This document shows positions 1 to 13,056 of a DNA stretch of 64,000 nt, in pieces. How positions within the stretch are numbered: position 1 is the stretch's first letter; each line of letters starts with the position of its first letter. The position numbers and the translations under genes are program-made. Below the pieces are notes generated by a model. It was given only the letters and a program-made list of their open reading frames with translations. It was not told the DNA's origin and did no database searches. This DNA comes from Lotus japonicus (taxonomy: Eukaryota; Streptophyta; Magnoliopsida; Fabales; Fabaceae). The DNA lies in assembly GCF_012489685.1 (NCBI RefSeq), contig NC_080043.1:37277127-37341126 (forward strand). Direction: 5' to 3'.

Positions 1-533
1 CATTTAATTTATATTGGATCTTGGTTCCACTATGTAAAAGGATGAACGTGTAAAGATTGATTTTTCACCATTGTGTTACAAATTAATAACTAAATTTTAG
101 ATCAAATTCATAATGTTATAAAAAAACTTAGATCATTTTTAGATGTTGTCAAACACTTCTTGGTAGACAACATTCTTTGTTGCGTTTGAAAGAAGGAACA
201 CTAAAATTATAAAGAAGGAAAGAAAATGTGCCACTACTTTATGGTTCCACTATAGAAATTACAGCATATAAAAGCTCAGATTAACCCAATTTCCCCGCAT
301 TCATAAATGCTTCATGTTGGAGAGAAAAAGTAAAATAATTAAAGATTTATTTCTTATCTTCAACGAAATTGAAACTCTTGTTTATTTTGAGCCTACCAAT
401 CTCTTCTACAATATAAATATTAGACACTTCCTATTTACACTTGGGGATGAAAGAATTTGAATCCATTGCTAACTAGAGCTTTGAAAAGCATTGTGATATT
501 CTTTTCATACTCATCTGGAAACGTCAACTTCTT
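1..533. other. AT-rich non-coding flank
   Basis: No gene is supported here. The stretch is AT-rich and has no open frame resembling a known protein. A 66-codon plus-strand frame starting at 457 has no recognisable domain and runs into a local duplication, so it is not called. Confidence 0.6.
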
Positions 534-590
534 TGACTGGATCAACTATTTCAAAGAAGGAGGACCCACAGAAATTATGAAACCTATTAG

Positions 591-801
591 AAACGTCATC
601 TTTGAAATCCCCGTTCTCCCGATACCCTCTACTTTGGTAGTTCTCCAGGTAGCTTAGTGTTTACTCTCCTCACGTGGTAACGATTGAAAAGACATGTACA
701 AAAGAAACGTCATCTTTGAAATCCTCGTTCTGCCGATACCCTCTACTTTGGTAGTTCTCCAGGTAGCTTAGTGTTTACTCTCCTCAAGTGGAAACGATTG
801 A
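591..801. repeat. Two-copy direct repeat, about 97 bp each
   Basis: Copy 1 (about 591-687) and copy 2 (about 705-801) both begin AAACGTCATCTTTGAAATCC and end near CGATTGA, with only a few substitutions. A shorter motif, GACTGGATCAACTATT, flanks the pair at about 536 and 799, so the duplication may once have been longer. No function is evident. Confidence 0.85.
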
Positions 802-813
802 CTGGATCAACTA

Positions 814-1190
814 TTAAGTTGTGGGGTTAGTGGGGTGGTGGTTATTTGGTCGAAAAATGTGTGTTGTGGGTTAGTGGGGTAGTAGTCTTAATAAATTTAA
901 GATATAATATTTATTTTGATGAAAAAATCATTTTTATTAAAAAAATAAAATAGACTTCACATAGATATTAAGTTGTGAGGTTAGTGAGGTGGTGGTTATT
1001 TTGTTTGAAATATGTGTTGTGGGTTAGTGGGGTGGTTTTTTTTTTGAAACATAGTGGGGTGGTTATTATTATCAAAATTAATATATAATATTTATTTTGA
1101 TAAAAAAATTAACTATTTATAAAAAAAAATCATATATAATATTAAATTGTGGGGTTAGTGGGGTGGTTATTTTGTTGAAAATGTGTGTTG
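814..1190. repeat. Degenerate tandem repeat with GTTAGTGGGGTGG core
   Basis: The motif TAAGTTGTGGGGTTAGTGGG recurs in degenerate form near 814, 969 and 1143, a period of roughly 155-175 bp. Each is followed by a GTGGTTATTT-type segment and an AT-rich spacer. A related GTTAGTGGGGTG phrase appears near 20045 beyond the retroelement array, so the pre-insertion locus was probably rich in this motif. Confidence 0.6.
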
Positions 1191-1294
1191 GTTATTCAAG
1201 ATAGTATATCGATAAAAACCAATCTATAATATGAAAAGGTGATCTCTTTAGACGTTTTTGCAGCTAGTAATAAAAGTTTAAGACATATACTTAC

Positions 1295-1417
1295 TATAGA
1301 TTTTATCAAGAAGAAATAGAAAGTATTGGTTAGATCACGTGAAAATAAAGCAGAGAGTAACTCCTGAACGTAGCTTCCAAAAAATGCAGACTCAACCCTC
1401 ACTCTGTTTTCAACGAA
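1295..1417 (-). pseudogene. RPA70-like gene relic, exon 4
   Basis: Read on the minus strand, the frame gives FVENRVRVESAFFGSYVQEL followed by LLSALFSRDLTN. This resembles the second OB-fold region of plant replication-protein-A 70-kDa-like proteins, a family also carried by Helitrons. A plausible acceptor (CATAAG) lies just upstream at 1418-1423 and a good donor (GTAAGT, complement of 1289-1294) just downstream. It is the downstream continuation of the exons at 18812-19416; the retroelement array separates them. Family assignment is by motif recall only. Confidence 0.6.
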
Positions 1418-1513
1418 CTTATGATTAAATTATTATTCGCAATAATTGGGACATGGATTCAAAATTTCAATAGATTTTGCGTTTTTTTTGTTAAAAATAC
1501 TAATAATTACCCT

Positions 1514-1593
1514 TCTTGTTCAATCTCTATGGTAATCCTCTTTCGCACTTGATGATTTTTTTCGAATTCCTGCACGGCGCCATGGTCGGAGAG
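1514..1593 (-). pseudogene. RPA70-like gene relic, 3' part of exon 3
   Basis: The minus-strand frame encodes LSDHGAVQEFEKNHQVRKRI then TIEIEQEG and meets a GTAATT donor at about 1513. Joined across the single GAGAG target duplication to 18812-18830, it continues the frame reading DVIGI. This shows that the retroelement array entered the middle of an exon. The product would have been a single-strand-DNA-binding OB-fold protein. The gene is broken here and also has a frameshift in exon 1. Confidence 0.65.
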
Positions 1594-4500
1594 TGTAACA
1601 CCCCGATTTCGGTGGCGTCACTTTAGTAACCAAAAGAAACTTAATGCGGAAAAACGTGAATATTTTTTTTTCGATGATGATAAAGACAAGACTAAATTAA
1701 ATAAAACCCAAATGCGAAGGATAATCAGAAACTAATATACAATAACAAATACAACCCCCGCCGTAAGTACCCAACCTCGTCACGAGTAACCTCCAGTGAC
1801 GGAAAGTAAAAGAGAGTAACGCCCGTAGGCAAAAGTACAGACCAAAGTAGAGGTGAAGTGTCCGCAACACAAACCTCAAAAACGAGAATAAGTTAGCCCA
1901 ATCGGCCTGAAACAAGACCTCCTAAGTCCAACCAACTCTCTGTTATTCCTCGTAAAGAAACCACACAAAAAGCTATAGGGGGGAAACTACCCTGTCCCCA
2001 AAGAAATAAATGATGTTCAGAGCTAAGACTCTACTCCTATACTAATCCCATCTCGAGGAGCTCACACCAGCACTAAAACCTACATGCTAGCATGATCGTC
2101 GTCCGAATCTGAATTCAGAACGACCTAGTCTATGTACACCATCCGTCCTCCTCTCGCTACCGCGATGCGCTCCTGTTCCAGCATCTCAACCCTAGTTCCC
2201 CCCGAAGGGTGAACCGTCGTGAACCAGCCCGCCAAAGACATCTGACAAAGGGCGTTTGTCCGCTAAAGCACACAGAAGACGCGAGGGTCAACTCCAAAGA
2301 ATTACGTAAATAATAGCACCAATAGATACAGATAATAGAATAGCCACTTAGGCTTATAGCTAGGGATAACATCCTAGGGTTGCATATTCCATAATGAATA
2401 TAAAGGACAGTAATAACAAATAGCATGCATCAAATAGGATTATCAATTATCAATCACACTCAGCAACTAAGTCAGTATGCATGTTGCATGAAATGATATG
2501 ACGGTTAACCCAGTTAACCAAATGCATTCCGGAAACGGATGGACATCAAACGGATCAGCCCTAACACCAGCCACGGTGGGACCATTTCGGCCCGCGTGCC
2601 TCTTACACCACACAAAGGTAGTCAGATCAACCGTAACCCGTAGGTCTGCCATTTCGGTCTGCTACAAGAGTCGTCTACAAACGCTCTTACACGGCATTCC
2701 GGGTCTTATGACCATTTTGGAAACCGACGAGGTCCAGAGTACGTCCTGTGTTAATACCTCATTAATGTTGCATGAATGCAGGATGATTAGTCAAACAACG
2801 TCTCCGAATCTCACTCGACACGTCGCCACGTGTTCTAGCTAAATTAAAGTCTCTAAAAGCTTACCCTAAGGTAACAGTCGATTCTGCGACCAAAGACACA
2901 TCTTCACAACAACACATAACTCATGATGATCTCCAAATCATCCGACTCATCTCAATCCGATGGTCAAAACTGCTCAACGAGCAAGAGTATCAACATACTC
3001 GGAAACTATCAATTTCCCGGACTTATCCCCAGGATAGTCCAACAACACAGCTGCTCCAACAGCACAAGAGCATCAACATACTCAATACTTCTCAACTTCC
3101 TCAACACTTGGATCCGACGACACTTCTCGTTTTCCAAAAACTAAGATTTGCATCCTAAGCTTTCTTTCGAGTTTGTTATCATTATTTGAAGATTTAGAGG
3201 TTGTTTAATGTCTTATGAGTTTTCTTTTCAAAATAATATCCTTTTAGTCTTATCGCAAAATCTTATAAGTTCTCGGGATCTCCTAATCCCCAACTGACTC
3301 CAGAGAATGTCTCGATCCATAAAACACCATAACAAGGTCCGAATCTCATTCTTCTTATCAAACTTTCTCAAAACTCTCAAAATAAAATCGGCATGACCTG
3401 CCCGCTATTCTCACTTTTCAGAAACTCAGATTTCATTGCAAAAGCATAATTAACTCAGCACAATCAACCAACATATCATATATCAGCATATTATACAATA
3501 GCCACGTAGCACTTAGCATATAAGGCATGCATCACACATCCTAAATTACCCAATTAGCACTTAGCATGTAATTCACTCTAAAAAACATTCAGTAGATGAA
3601 ACATCTACATTGTCAGCCGAAGGCTCAGAAAACATTTTTCCAATCAAACACAACCAAGTGCATAAACAGTAAACAATGTCGAAAGCATCGACCCTAAGCA
3701 TTAACTAGAGATTCAGTGAGTATCCCTCACCTGAAGATTCTCCAGGATGATCTTCTAACACTTCTTCACAATCAAAGCCTTGCTCCTCTGGGAATTCCTC
3801 AAAATCACCTTTAGAGCAAAACCACAGAAATACTATCAGAATCTATCGGAAACTAAGCTATCAGTACTTACTAAGGTTACACGAAGTAGTACATACTCCG
3901 AGGTACGATAATCTAGCGCGAAAGGACAAGTTTTCGGAAAAGGAAATTTTCCTCCTCCTCCCTTAGAGTGCTCGGCCACTTTGGTTAATTTTAGGGTTCG
4001 ATTTTTCTTCGATCAAACTTGGTTCCTATGCTATCATTAGCCGTAACTAAGGGTATTGTAAACTCGAAAAAATTTTCGGATCAAAAACTGTCGTAGGGGT
4101 ATTTTGGTCACTATTTTTAACTTAGAATTTCAAAACTGAAATCCCAAAAAGCAAATTGGATGGGGACGTCACCAACGACGTTTATGACAACTAATCCTAC
4201 TAGCACTAAGCTAAGGCGATAGTTTTCAGCCCAAAGGTTGAAGCTTTACTCCAAAAATGGGTATTTAAGGCATAAATTGATTCCGGCGGAATTTCGGCGA
4301 CATAACGGAAAAACTAATCCGGCAGAAGTGATCTTGGGCACGTAAGGAAGATGTTTAGAATAAAAAATGAAATATTCAGGATAGTTTTGCAAAAACCTCA
4401 AAACTATCAGCTCATAAAAGTCTATAGAAAAGCTATGGAAAAAGCGATCAGAGGTAAGGATTAGCGACTATACCTCGAAACCTTGAAGCAGCAACTGATT

Positions 4501-5329
4501 AATCAACGATCAAGCAAGGATTGAACAAAATCTCTTCTTCTCCCTCCTCTAGCAAACTCGCGGCCTCTTGGGAAGAAATGGGTAAGATTTTTGTGATTTT
4601 CTCATCTTTCTTGCTATATATAGAGGTTGGCAAAACACGGTAAAATGAAAGTTTCGCGAATCTGATTTTTCTGGCTTCATTCTCCGTGAATTATAAGATA
4701 GGTTTTGGCAAAAGAAATCCAAAACTATAAAAAAGTCTCCTTGTATTTTTGGTAACTAATGCAAAGTCGGTGTAAAACTATTTTACCCGATAAGTTGCTT
4801 TTTGCATCGAATGTCGGAATAGAAAACTTCCTTCTAAAGAAAGATTGAAATCATCAAGAGAAATGGGTGTGCACGTGTAGAATCTTCATTTGAAGCTCTG
4901 AATAGAAAAAGTCTTCATTGTCGGATGATTCTAGGGTTTTGAAATACCAGGGTTTCGGTTTCGGCAAACTTCCGATGATTGGAATCAGACGTTCATAGAT
5001 CCTAGGGTTTCGCCTCGAAACGATTGTGATATATGGAAAAAGAGGAGTTCTAACATTTCTCTGAAGATTTTCCGAATTAACTTCCATCGTGCCTAAAAGT
5101 GAAAACTAGCTATATACTAGGGTTTCTGACCTAGGTTTAAGCGTATAACGATCGTGCTATACCTTTTATCGATTCTGATACAATCCTTAGACTTTTCCTG
5201 AACTTTCTCCTTCATAAATTTATTTCATTAAATAAACTCTTGTTCAGGTTTCCCTTCACAATACATCAACCTTAATCGTGAATAAGAAGTTTATTCACTT
5301 AGCATAAGCTTAAAAACTTGGGTCTTACA
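1594..5329 (-). repeat. LTR A of the array (3' end of the array in element sense)
   Basis: The LTR is 3736 bp and begins and ends with TG/CA. It carries variants that LTRs B and C do not share, such as GACTAAATTA for GACTGAATTA near 1690 and TCTGTTATTCC for TCTGTGATTCC near 1939. No long open frame is supported. Short frames that recur in all three LTRs do so because the copies are nearly identical. Confidence 0.9.
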
Positions 5330-5352
5330 TTACTACCCTCCAAAAAGAAAGT
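5330..5352 (-). other. Polypurine tract next to LTR A
   Basis: On the minus strand the run CTTTCTTTTTGGAGGGTAGT ends just before the TGTAAGACC start of the LTR. This is the position expected for the plus-strand primer. The same tract borders LTR B at about 11378-11400. Confidence 0.6.
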
Positions 5353-5366
5353 TTCGTCCTCGAAAC

Positions 5367-5613
5367 TTAAGGATCAGTAAAAAGTTCTGAATCTTGTTCC
5401 TTGATCTTTTCCTCTAACTCCCATATGGCACCGTCTGTGTCTTTGTTTCCAAATGACTTTCTCTAAAGCACTCTGCTTTCCCTTCGATTGTTTCACTCTT
5501 CTAGTCCCAATGCTGACCGACGGCGTCTCAAAAGACATATCGTCTTCCAACTCTCTGTTGTCCGGTTCGACCACTTGCGTCGGGTCTCCGTTGGAAATAA
5601 TATTTGTTGGCAT
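5367..5613 (-). pseudogene. Integrase C-terminal tail relic, copy A
   Basis: The minus-strand frame has QVVEPDNRELEDDMSFETPS then LEKVIWK. After a frame change it continues WELEEKIKEQ and stops at a TAA (complement of 5367-5369). This order (EPD...L.D.SFE...KVIWK...WELEEK..EQ) matches the chromodomain-side tail of chromovirus integrases, known in the Tekay/Del group. The rest of integrase and all of RT and RNase H are missing upstream, so the fragment is the right edge of an internal pol deletion. It lies directly before the purine tract. Confidence 0.65.
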
Positions 5614-6615
5614 TCGTGCAATCGTACAACCTTAACCAAACCAGTTTACACTTACTGAAATCCCTAACGCTTCGCATAAATCGAGACTTATCCTCTAGAA
5701 GATCAATTCATAACTGTACCTCAAAGGTCTTAACTAGTCATTTTATCATCCGATCCTCCAACCTTCTGAGGTTTAACTACTATCGTAACTGCTATCACCA
5801 CTACATCCTTTATTCATACATGATTTTCAACTCCCTAAGTCAATCTTAATCATAGGATTCTTATTCAACTGAGCAAAATTCACTTGCTAACTCTAGCATG
5901 CATCACCGAAATCCATGACAAAGTTCCATTCACTATTAGACTCTGAGTAGCTTGTCCAAATATGATAACTTCAAGTATTCATCTTAATACTAACACTTTC
6001 CTTCTTGTAACTTGATTACCATCTCGTCGATAAACTTCTTAATCTCCCAATCAAATTATGACAACTTCAAGTCCTACACACTTATGACAAGAATTAAGAG
6101 ACTTAAAACCTAAACCTTTTCCAAGTTTGGATCTCTGATGCTCTGTAACTCTCCAACATTTCCTAAAAGAATATTCATCTCTTAAAACTACAACTCCTTC
6201 GCAAGGAAAACAAATACTTAATGAGAACTTTTTCCTCCCAAACTCAACTAATCTTCGATCAACTCAAGTTAATCTTACCAATCCTTCTATCAAAGTCCAT
6301 ATCCAGCTGTGATTCCGAATATCACCCCCTCAATATTAAGTTGATCAGGCCTAATACATCGAAGGTGAAAATTTTAGAAAAAGCCCACTTGAACAGTCAA
6401 TGAGTTCCTATCATCCAGTGATCACATACACCCTGATGATAAATCTTCAGTGATGTCGCTACGGAACTACACACCCTCGACATCATACGTATACTATCCA
6501 TGAGGAATCTCTCTGAGATTCATTCTTCAGCTTCTAGCTTCCTTTTAAACGCATAGGTAGAAGACTACTTTCTAGGCTTAGCGTGTCATTCTAAACCTCG
6601 TATAACTTCTATAGT
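5614..6615. other. Internal region A, non-coding part
   Basis: AT-rich sequence between the integrase-tail relic and gag, where pol would be expected. No RT, RNase H or integrase-core motif is visible on either strand. Relative to copy B it lacks about 392 bp at the junction near 5638/5639. Confidence 0.7.
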
Positions 6616-7482
6616 TTAAACACAAGCGCAGTCAAATAAAGTATTTATAGGCGTAATAACTATAAGGTCAAAGCTTAAACCACATAAGTAAGATAGGTGT
6701 GTTGCATGCGCTACGAGAGTAATGGAACATATTATACTGAAATGAGAAAGAATGGTTAGAAGGTTACCATCGTTCTTGCGCTCTCCTCTGGCTAACCCCT
6801 CTGCTCTCTCACCGTCCATGGTGTAGACTCTTGCTTTAGCAGCAGGACGCTTTCCACGAGCAGTGTTCACGGTTGGTTCCGTCTTGGGTGCTCTGCACTG
6901 ACCGGAATTATGCCCCATTTTGTTACAATTAAAGCATTTGGGCCTCGTGTCGGGACAAGCATTAGCACAGTGCCCCGGCTTCCCACATCTGAAACATGAC
7001 ACTTGTTTCCTTGCCTCCCTAGCTATGGCGGGAAACTTGCCCTTCATCTTGTTATCGGACGGTCCCGCCTGGAACGTCCTACAGTTCACGACCAAATGTC
7101 CACGTTGTCTGCACTTGCAGCATTTTGGTCCAGCCACTGAGCACTGAAAGGCGTAGTGTCCAAGCTTTCCACAACGGTAGCATGACACAACCTCCTGACC
7201 AATAGTTGCAGTCGTCGACTTGCGTGATCCTGGAAAAGGGTCTCTTCCCTCAGGATGCTAATATGGCTTCCACAGTTGGTACTCCTGAGAACCTGATCTC
7301 ACTGGTCCTCCAGTTCCAACTCGGTCCAACCCATTATGATGGTACTTGGACACCTCGTTTAGCAGTTGAGGTTGCGTACGTGCAGCCTCCTCAGCGTGTC
7401 TGTACGCATCCTCAGTAGCCTGGTTCATCATTGCTTCAATCATTGTAGCTATTGCCTTTGCCATTCGATCAGGGCTTACCAT
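6616..7482 (-). pseudogene. gag of copy A, interrupted by one nonsense codon
   Basis: The first ATG is the complement of 7480-7482. The reading frame matches copy B (13057-13923) almost base for base but has TAG at 7258-7260, where copy B has CAG, so Gag stops after about 74 residues. Beyond the stop are four CCHC zinc knuckles: CYRCGKLGHYAFQC, CCKCRQRGHLVVNC, CFRCGKPGHCANAC and CFNCNKMGHNSGQC. All four are complete here. The C-terminal part resembles the start of an aspartic protease but lacks the catalytic DSG. Gag would coat element RNA in cytoplasmic particles. In this copy full-length product would require readthrough. Confidence 0.85.
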
Positions 7483-7679
7483 CCTATGCTTAGTCAAACA
7501 AACAGTTAGTACTCATCACAAGATAGTCTCTGGCATAACTATACAATATGATTAAGCAATAACTTCAATCAATTCTAAGCGAAAAATCGCTTGCATACAA
7601 TCAATTTTCACTCTTTGCAGAGTCACACAACCTAGCACAGAAGACCTATTCCCCAACAACTCCCGAAAGACTCGACCGT

Positions 7680-7691
7680 GCTCTGATACCA
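7680..7691 (-). other. Primer-binding site, tRNA-iMet type, copy A
   Basis: The minus strand reads TGGTATCAGAGC three bases inside LTR B. This is the classical plant sequence complementary to the 3' end of initiator tRNA-Met. It fixes the element orientation as minus. Confidence 0.9.
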
Positions 7692-7694
7692 CAA

Positions 7695-10600
7695 TGTAAC
7701 ACCCCGATTTCGGTGGCGTCACTTTAGTAACCAAAAGAAACTTAATGCGGAAAAACGTGAATATTTTTTTTTCGATGATGATAAAGACAAGACTGAATTA
7801 AATAAAACCCAAATGCGAAGGATAATCAGAAACTAATATACAATAACAAATACAGCCCCCGCCGTAAGTACCCAACCTCGTCACGAGTAACCTCCAGTGA
7901 CGGAAAGTAAAAGAGAGTAACGCCCGTAGGCAAAAGTACAGACCAAAGTAGAGGTGAAGTGTCCGCAACACAAACCTCAAAAACGAGAATAAGTTAGCCC
8001 AATCGGCCTGAAACAAGACCTCCTAAGTCCAACCAACTCTCTGTGATTCCCGTAAAGAAACCACACAAAAAGCTATAGGGGGGAAACTACCCTGTCCCCA
8101 AAGAAATAAATGATGTTCAGAGCTAAGACTCTACTCCTATACTAATCCCATCTCGAGGAGCTCACACCAGCACTAAAACCTACATGCTAGCATGATCGTC
8201 GTCCGAATCTGAATTCAGAACGACCTAGTCTATGTACACCATCCGTCCTCCTCTCGCTACCGCGATGCGCTCCTGTTCCAGCATCTCAACCCTAGTTCCC
8301 CCCCGAAGGGTGAACCGTCGTGAACCAGCCCGCCAAAGACATCTGACAAAGGGCGTTTGTCCGCCAAAGCACACACAGAAGACGCGAGGTTACGTAAATA
8401 ATAGCACCAATAGATACAGATAATAGAATAGCCACTTAGGCTTATAGCTAGGGATAACATCCTAGGGTTGCATATTCCATAATGAATATAAAGGACAGTA
8501 ATAACAAATAGCATGCATCAAATAGGATTATCAATTATCAATCACACTCAGCAACTAAGTCAGTATGCATGTTGCATGAAATGATATGACGGTTAACCCA
8601 GTTAACCAAATGCATTCCGGAAACGGATGGACATCAAACGGATCAGCCCTAACACCAGCCACGGTGGGACCATTTCGGCCCGCGTTCCTCTTACACCACA
8701 CAAAGGTAGTCAGATCAACCATAACCCGTAGGTCTGCCATTTCGGTCTGCTACAAGAGTCGTCTACAAACACTCTTACACGGCATTCCGGGTCTTATGAC
8801 CATTTTGGAAACCGACGAGGTCCAGAGTACGTCTTGTGTTAATACCTCATTAATGTTGCATGAATGCAGGATGATTAGTCAAACAACGTCTCCGAATCTC
8901 ACTCGACACGTCGCCACGTGTTCTAGCTAAATTAAAGTCTCTAAAAGCTTACCCTAAGGTAACAGTCGATTCTGCGACAAAAGACACATCTTCACAACAA
9001 CACATAACTCATGATGATCTCCAAATCATCCGACTCATCTCAATCCGATGGTCAAAACTGCTCAACGAGCAAGAGTATCAACATACTCGGAAACTATCAA
9101 TTTCCCGGACTTATCCCCAGGATAGTCCAACAACACAGCTGCTCCAACAGCACAAGAGCATCAACATACTCAATACTTCTCAACTTCCTCAACACTTGGA
9201 TCCGACGACACTTCTCGTTTTCCAAAAACTAAGATTTGCATCCTAAGCTTCCTTTCGAGTTTGTTATCATTATTTGAAGATTTAGAGGTTGTTTACTGTC
9301 TTATGAGTTTTCTTTTCAAAATAATATCCTTTTAGTCTTATCGCAAAATCTTATAAGTTCTCGGGATCTCCTAATCCCCAACTGACTCCAGAGAATGTCT
9401 CGATCCATAAAACACCATAACAAGGTCCGAATCTCATTCGTCTTATCAAACTTTCTCAAAACTCTCAAAATAAAATCGGCATGACCTGCCCGCTATTCTC
9501 ACTTTTCAGAAACTCAGATTTCATTGCAAAAGCATAATTAACTCAGCACAATCAACCAACATATCATATAAGGCATGCATCACACATCCTAAATTACCCA
9601 ATTAGCACTTAGCATGTAATTCACTCTAAAAAGCATTCAGTAGATGAAACATCTACATTGTCAGCCGAAGCCTCAGAAAACATTTTTCCAATCAAACACA
9701 ACCAAGTGCATAAACAGTAAACAATGTCGAAAGCATCGATTCTAAGCATTAACTAGAGATTCAGTGAGTATCCCTCACCTGAAGATTCTCCATGATGATC
9801 TTCTAACACTTCTTCACAATCAAAGCCTTGCTCCTCTGGGAATTCCTCAAAATCACCTTTAGAGCAAAACCACAGAAATACTATCAGAATCTATCGGAAA
9901 CTAAGCTATCAATACTTACTAAGGTTACACGAAGTAGTACATACTCCGAGGTACGATAATCTAGCGCGAAAGGACAAGTTTTCGGAAAAGGAAATTTTCC
10001 TCCTCCTCCCTTAGAGTGCTCGGCCACTTTGGTTAATTATAGGGTTCGATTTTTCTTCGATCAAACTTGGTTCCTATGCTATCATTAGCCGTAGCTAAGG
10101 GTATTCTAAACTCGGAAAAATTTTCGGATCAAAAACTGTCGCAGGGGTATTTTGGTCACTATTTTTAACTTAGAATTTCAAAACTGAAATCCCAAAAAGC
10201 AAATTGGATGGGGACGTCACCAACGACGTTTATGACAACTAATCCTACAAGCACTAAGCTAAGGCGATAGTTTTCAGCCCAAAGGTTGAAGCTTTACTCC
10301 AAAAATGGGTATTTAAGGCATAAATTGATTCCGGCGGAATTTCGGCGACATAACGGAAAAACTAATCCGGCAGAAGTGATCTTGGGCACGTAAGGAAGAT
10401 GTTTAGAATCAAAAATGAAATATTCAGGATAGTTTTGCAAAAACCTCAAAACTATCAGCTCATAAAAGTCTATAGAAAAGCTATGGAAAAAGCGATCAGA
10501 GGTAAGGATTAGCGACTATACCTCGAAACCTTGAAGCAGCAACTGATTAATCAACGATCAAGCAAGGATTGAACAAAATCTCTTCTTCTCCCTCCTCTAG

Positions 10601-11377
10601 CAAACTCGCGGCCTCTTGGGAAGAAATGGGTAAGATTTTTGTGATTTTCTCATCTTTCTTGCTATATATAGAGGTTGGCAAAACGCGGTAAAATGAAAGT
10701 TTCACGAATCTGATTTTTCTGGCTTCATTCTCCGTGAATTATAAGATAGGTTTTGGCAAAAGAAATCCAAAACTATAAAAAAGTCTCCTTGTATTTTTGG
10801 TAACTAATGCAAAGTCGGTGTAAAACTATTTTACCCGATAAGTTGCTTTTTGCATCGAATGTCGGAATAGAAAACTTCCTTCTAAAGAAAGATTGAAATC
10901 ATCAAGAGAAATGGGTGTACGCGTGTAGAATCTTCATTTGAAGCTCTGAATAGAAAAAGTCTTCATTGTCGGATGATTCTAGGGTTTTGAAATACCAGGG
11001 TTTCGGTTTCGGCAAACTTCCGATGATTGGAATCAGACGTTCATAGATCCTAGGGTTTCGCCTCGAAACGATTGTGATATATGGAAAAAGAGGAGTTCTA
11101 ACATTTCTCTGAAGATTTTTGGAATTAACTTCCATCGTGCCTAAAAGTGAAAACTAGCTATATACTAGGGTTTCTGACCTAGGTTTAAGCATATAACGAT
11201 CGTGCTATACCTTTTATCGATTCTGATACAATCCTTAGACTTTTCCTGAACTTTCTCCTTCATAAATTTATTTCATTAAATAAACTCTTGTTCAGGTTTC
11301 CCTTCACAATACATCAACCCTAATCGTGAATAAGAAGTTTATTCACTTAGCATAAGCTTAAAAACTTGGGTCTTACA
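7695..11377 (-). repeat. LTR B, shared middle LTR
   Basis: The LTR is 3683 bp. It is bordered by a purine tract on one side (11378 on) and a primer site on the other (7680-7691), so it serves as the 5' LTR of one unit and the 3' LTR of the other. It differs from A and C by two small deletions: one near 8390, where GTCAACTCCAAAGAA is missing, and one of about 45 bp near 9576. Confidence 0.9.
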
Positions 11378-11414
11378 TTACTACCCTCCAAAAAGAAAGT
11401 TTCGTCCTCGAAAC

Positions 11415-11661
11415 TTAAGGATCAGTAAAAAGTTCTGGATCTTGTTCCTTGATCTTTTCCTCTAACTCCCATATGGCACCGTCTGTGTCTTTGTTTCCAA
11501 ATGACTTTCTCTAAAGCACTCTGCTTTCCCTTCGATTGTTTCACTCTTCTAGTCCCAATGCTGACCGACGGCGTCTCAAAAGACATATCGTCTTCCAACT
11601 CTCTGTTGTCCGGTTCGACCACTTGCGTCGGGTCTCCGTTGGAAATAATATTTGTTGGCAT
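11415..11661 (-). pseudogene. Integrase C-terminal tail relic, copy B
   Basis: Second copy of the relic at 5367-5613 with the same frame break between LEKVIWK and WELEEKIKEQ. The break therefore predates the tandem expansion. It adds no catalytic residues. Confidence 0.65.
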
Positions 11662-13056
11662 TCGTGCAATCGCACAACCTTAACCACTTGCTCCTTTTCT
11701 TTTGTTCGTCCAAAATACTGATTAGGAGCTCGGTACATCTCTATGTTCCGGAGTGAATGCTCAACTTGTCCTCGTGATGTTCACTCATGATCCAAACTCA
11801 ACTCAGTCGCTTGATAACTCCTAGACTAACTATTGCCTTGGAACCTACTAGTCCATTAACGTCACTTCCAACCTCGTAACTATCATCACTCGCACCACGA
11901 AATCAATCTTCTACTCAGTCACCGTTCAAATTTAAAACTCGACTTGAGTCTTAATACCTCGTGCATGACAAGACTCATCCCCTTAATCATAAATTCATCA
12001 ACCACTCATAAGCTAATCATCCTCTTAATATCCAACAATCCATTATTGTCGTCTTCGTCCTTAAAACCTTCCTCACTCAAACCAGTTTACACTTACTGAA
12101 ATCCCTAACGCTTCGCATAAATCGAGACTTATCCTCTAGAAGATCAATTCATAACTGTACCTCAAAGGTCTTAACTAGTCATTTTATCATCCGATCCTCC
12201 AACCTTCTGAGGTTTAACTACTATCGTAACTGCTATCACCACTACATCCCTTATTCATACATGATTTTCAACTCCCTAAGTCAATCTTAATCATAGGATT
12301 CTTATTCAACTAAGCAAAATTCACTTGCTAACTCCAGCATGCATCACCGAAATCCATGACAAAGTTCCATTCACTATTAGACTCTGAGTAGCTTGTCCAA
12401 ATATGATAACTTCAAGTATTCATCTTAATACTAACACTTTCCTTCTTGTAACTTGATTACCATCTCGTCGATAAACTTCTTAATCTCCCAATCAAATTAT
12501 GACAACTTCAAGTCCTACACACTTATGACAAGAATTAATAGACTTAAAACCTAAACCTTTTCCAAGTTTGGATCTCTGATGCTCTGTAACTCTCCAACAT
12601 TTCCTAAAAGAATATTCATCTCTTAAAACTACAACTCCTTCGCAAGGAAAACAAATACTTAATGAGAACTTTTTCCTCCCAAACTCAACTAATCTTCGAT
12701 CAACTCAAGTTAATCTTACCAATCCTTCTATCAAAGTCCATATCCAGCTGTGATTCCGAATATCACCCCCTCAATATTAAGTTGATCAGGCCTAATACAT
12801 CGAAGGTGAAAATTTTAGAAAAAGCCCACTTGAACAGTCAATGAGTTCCTATCATCCAGTGATCACATACACCCTGATGATAAATCTTCAGTGATGTCGC
12901 TACGGAACTACACACCCTCGACATCATACGTATACTATCCATGAGGAATCTCTCTGAGATTCATTCTTCAGCTTCTAGCTTCCTTTTAAACGCATCGGTA
13001 GAAGACTACTTTCTAGGCTTAGCGTGTCATTCTAAACCTCGTATAACTTCTATAGT
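11662..13056. other. Internal region B, non-coding part with extra 392-bp block
   Basis: No pol catalytic motif is visible. Bases 11687-12078 are present here and absent from internal region A. The rest matches A closely. The block contains no recognisable domain. Confidence 0.7.

Noticed and set aside
1697..1915. A 72-codon minus-strand frame repeated at 7798-8016 and 14239-14457
   Set aside because: Same reason: LTR copies, low-complexity Leu/Phe-rich product and no homology recognised.
2498..2842. A 114-codon plus-strand frame repeated at 8586-8930 and 15041-15385, apparently conserved three times
   Set aside because: It lies in the three nearly identical LTRs, so conservation only reflects recent duplication. 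No domain is visible and it is antisense to the element.
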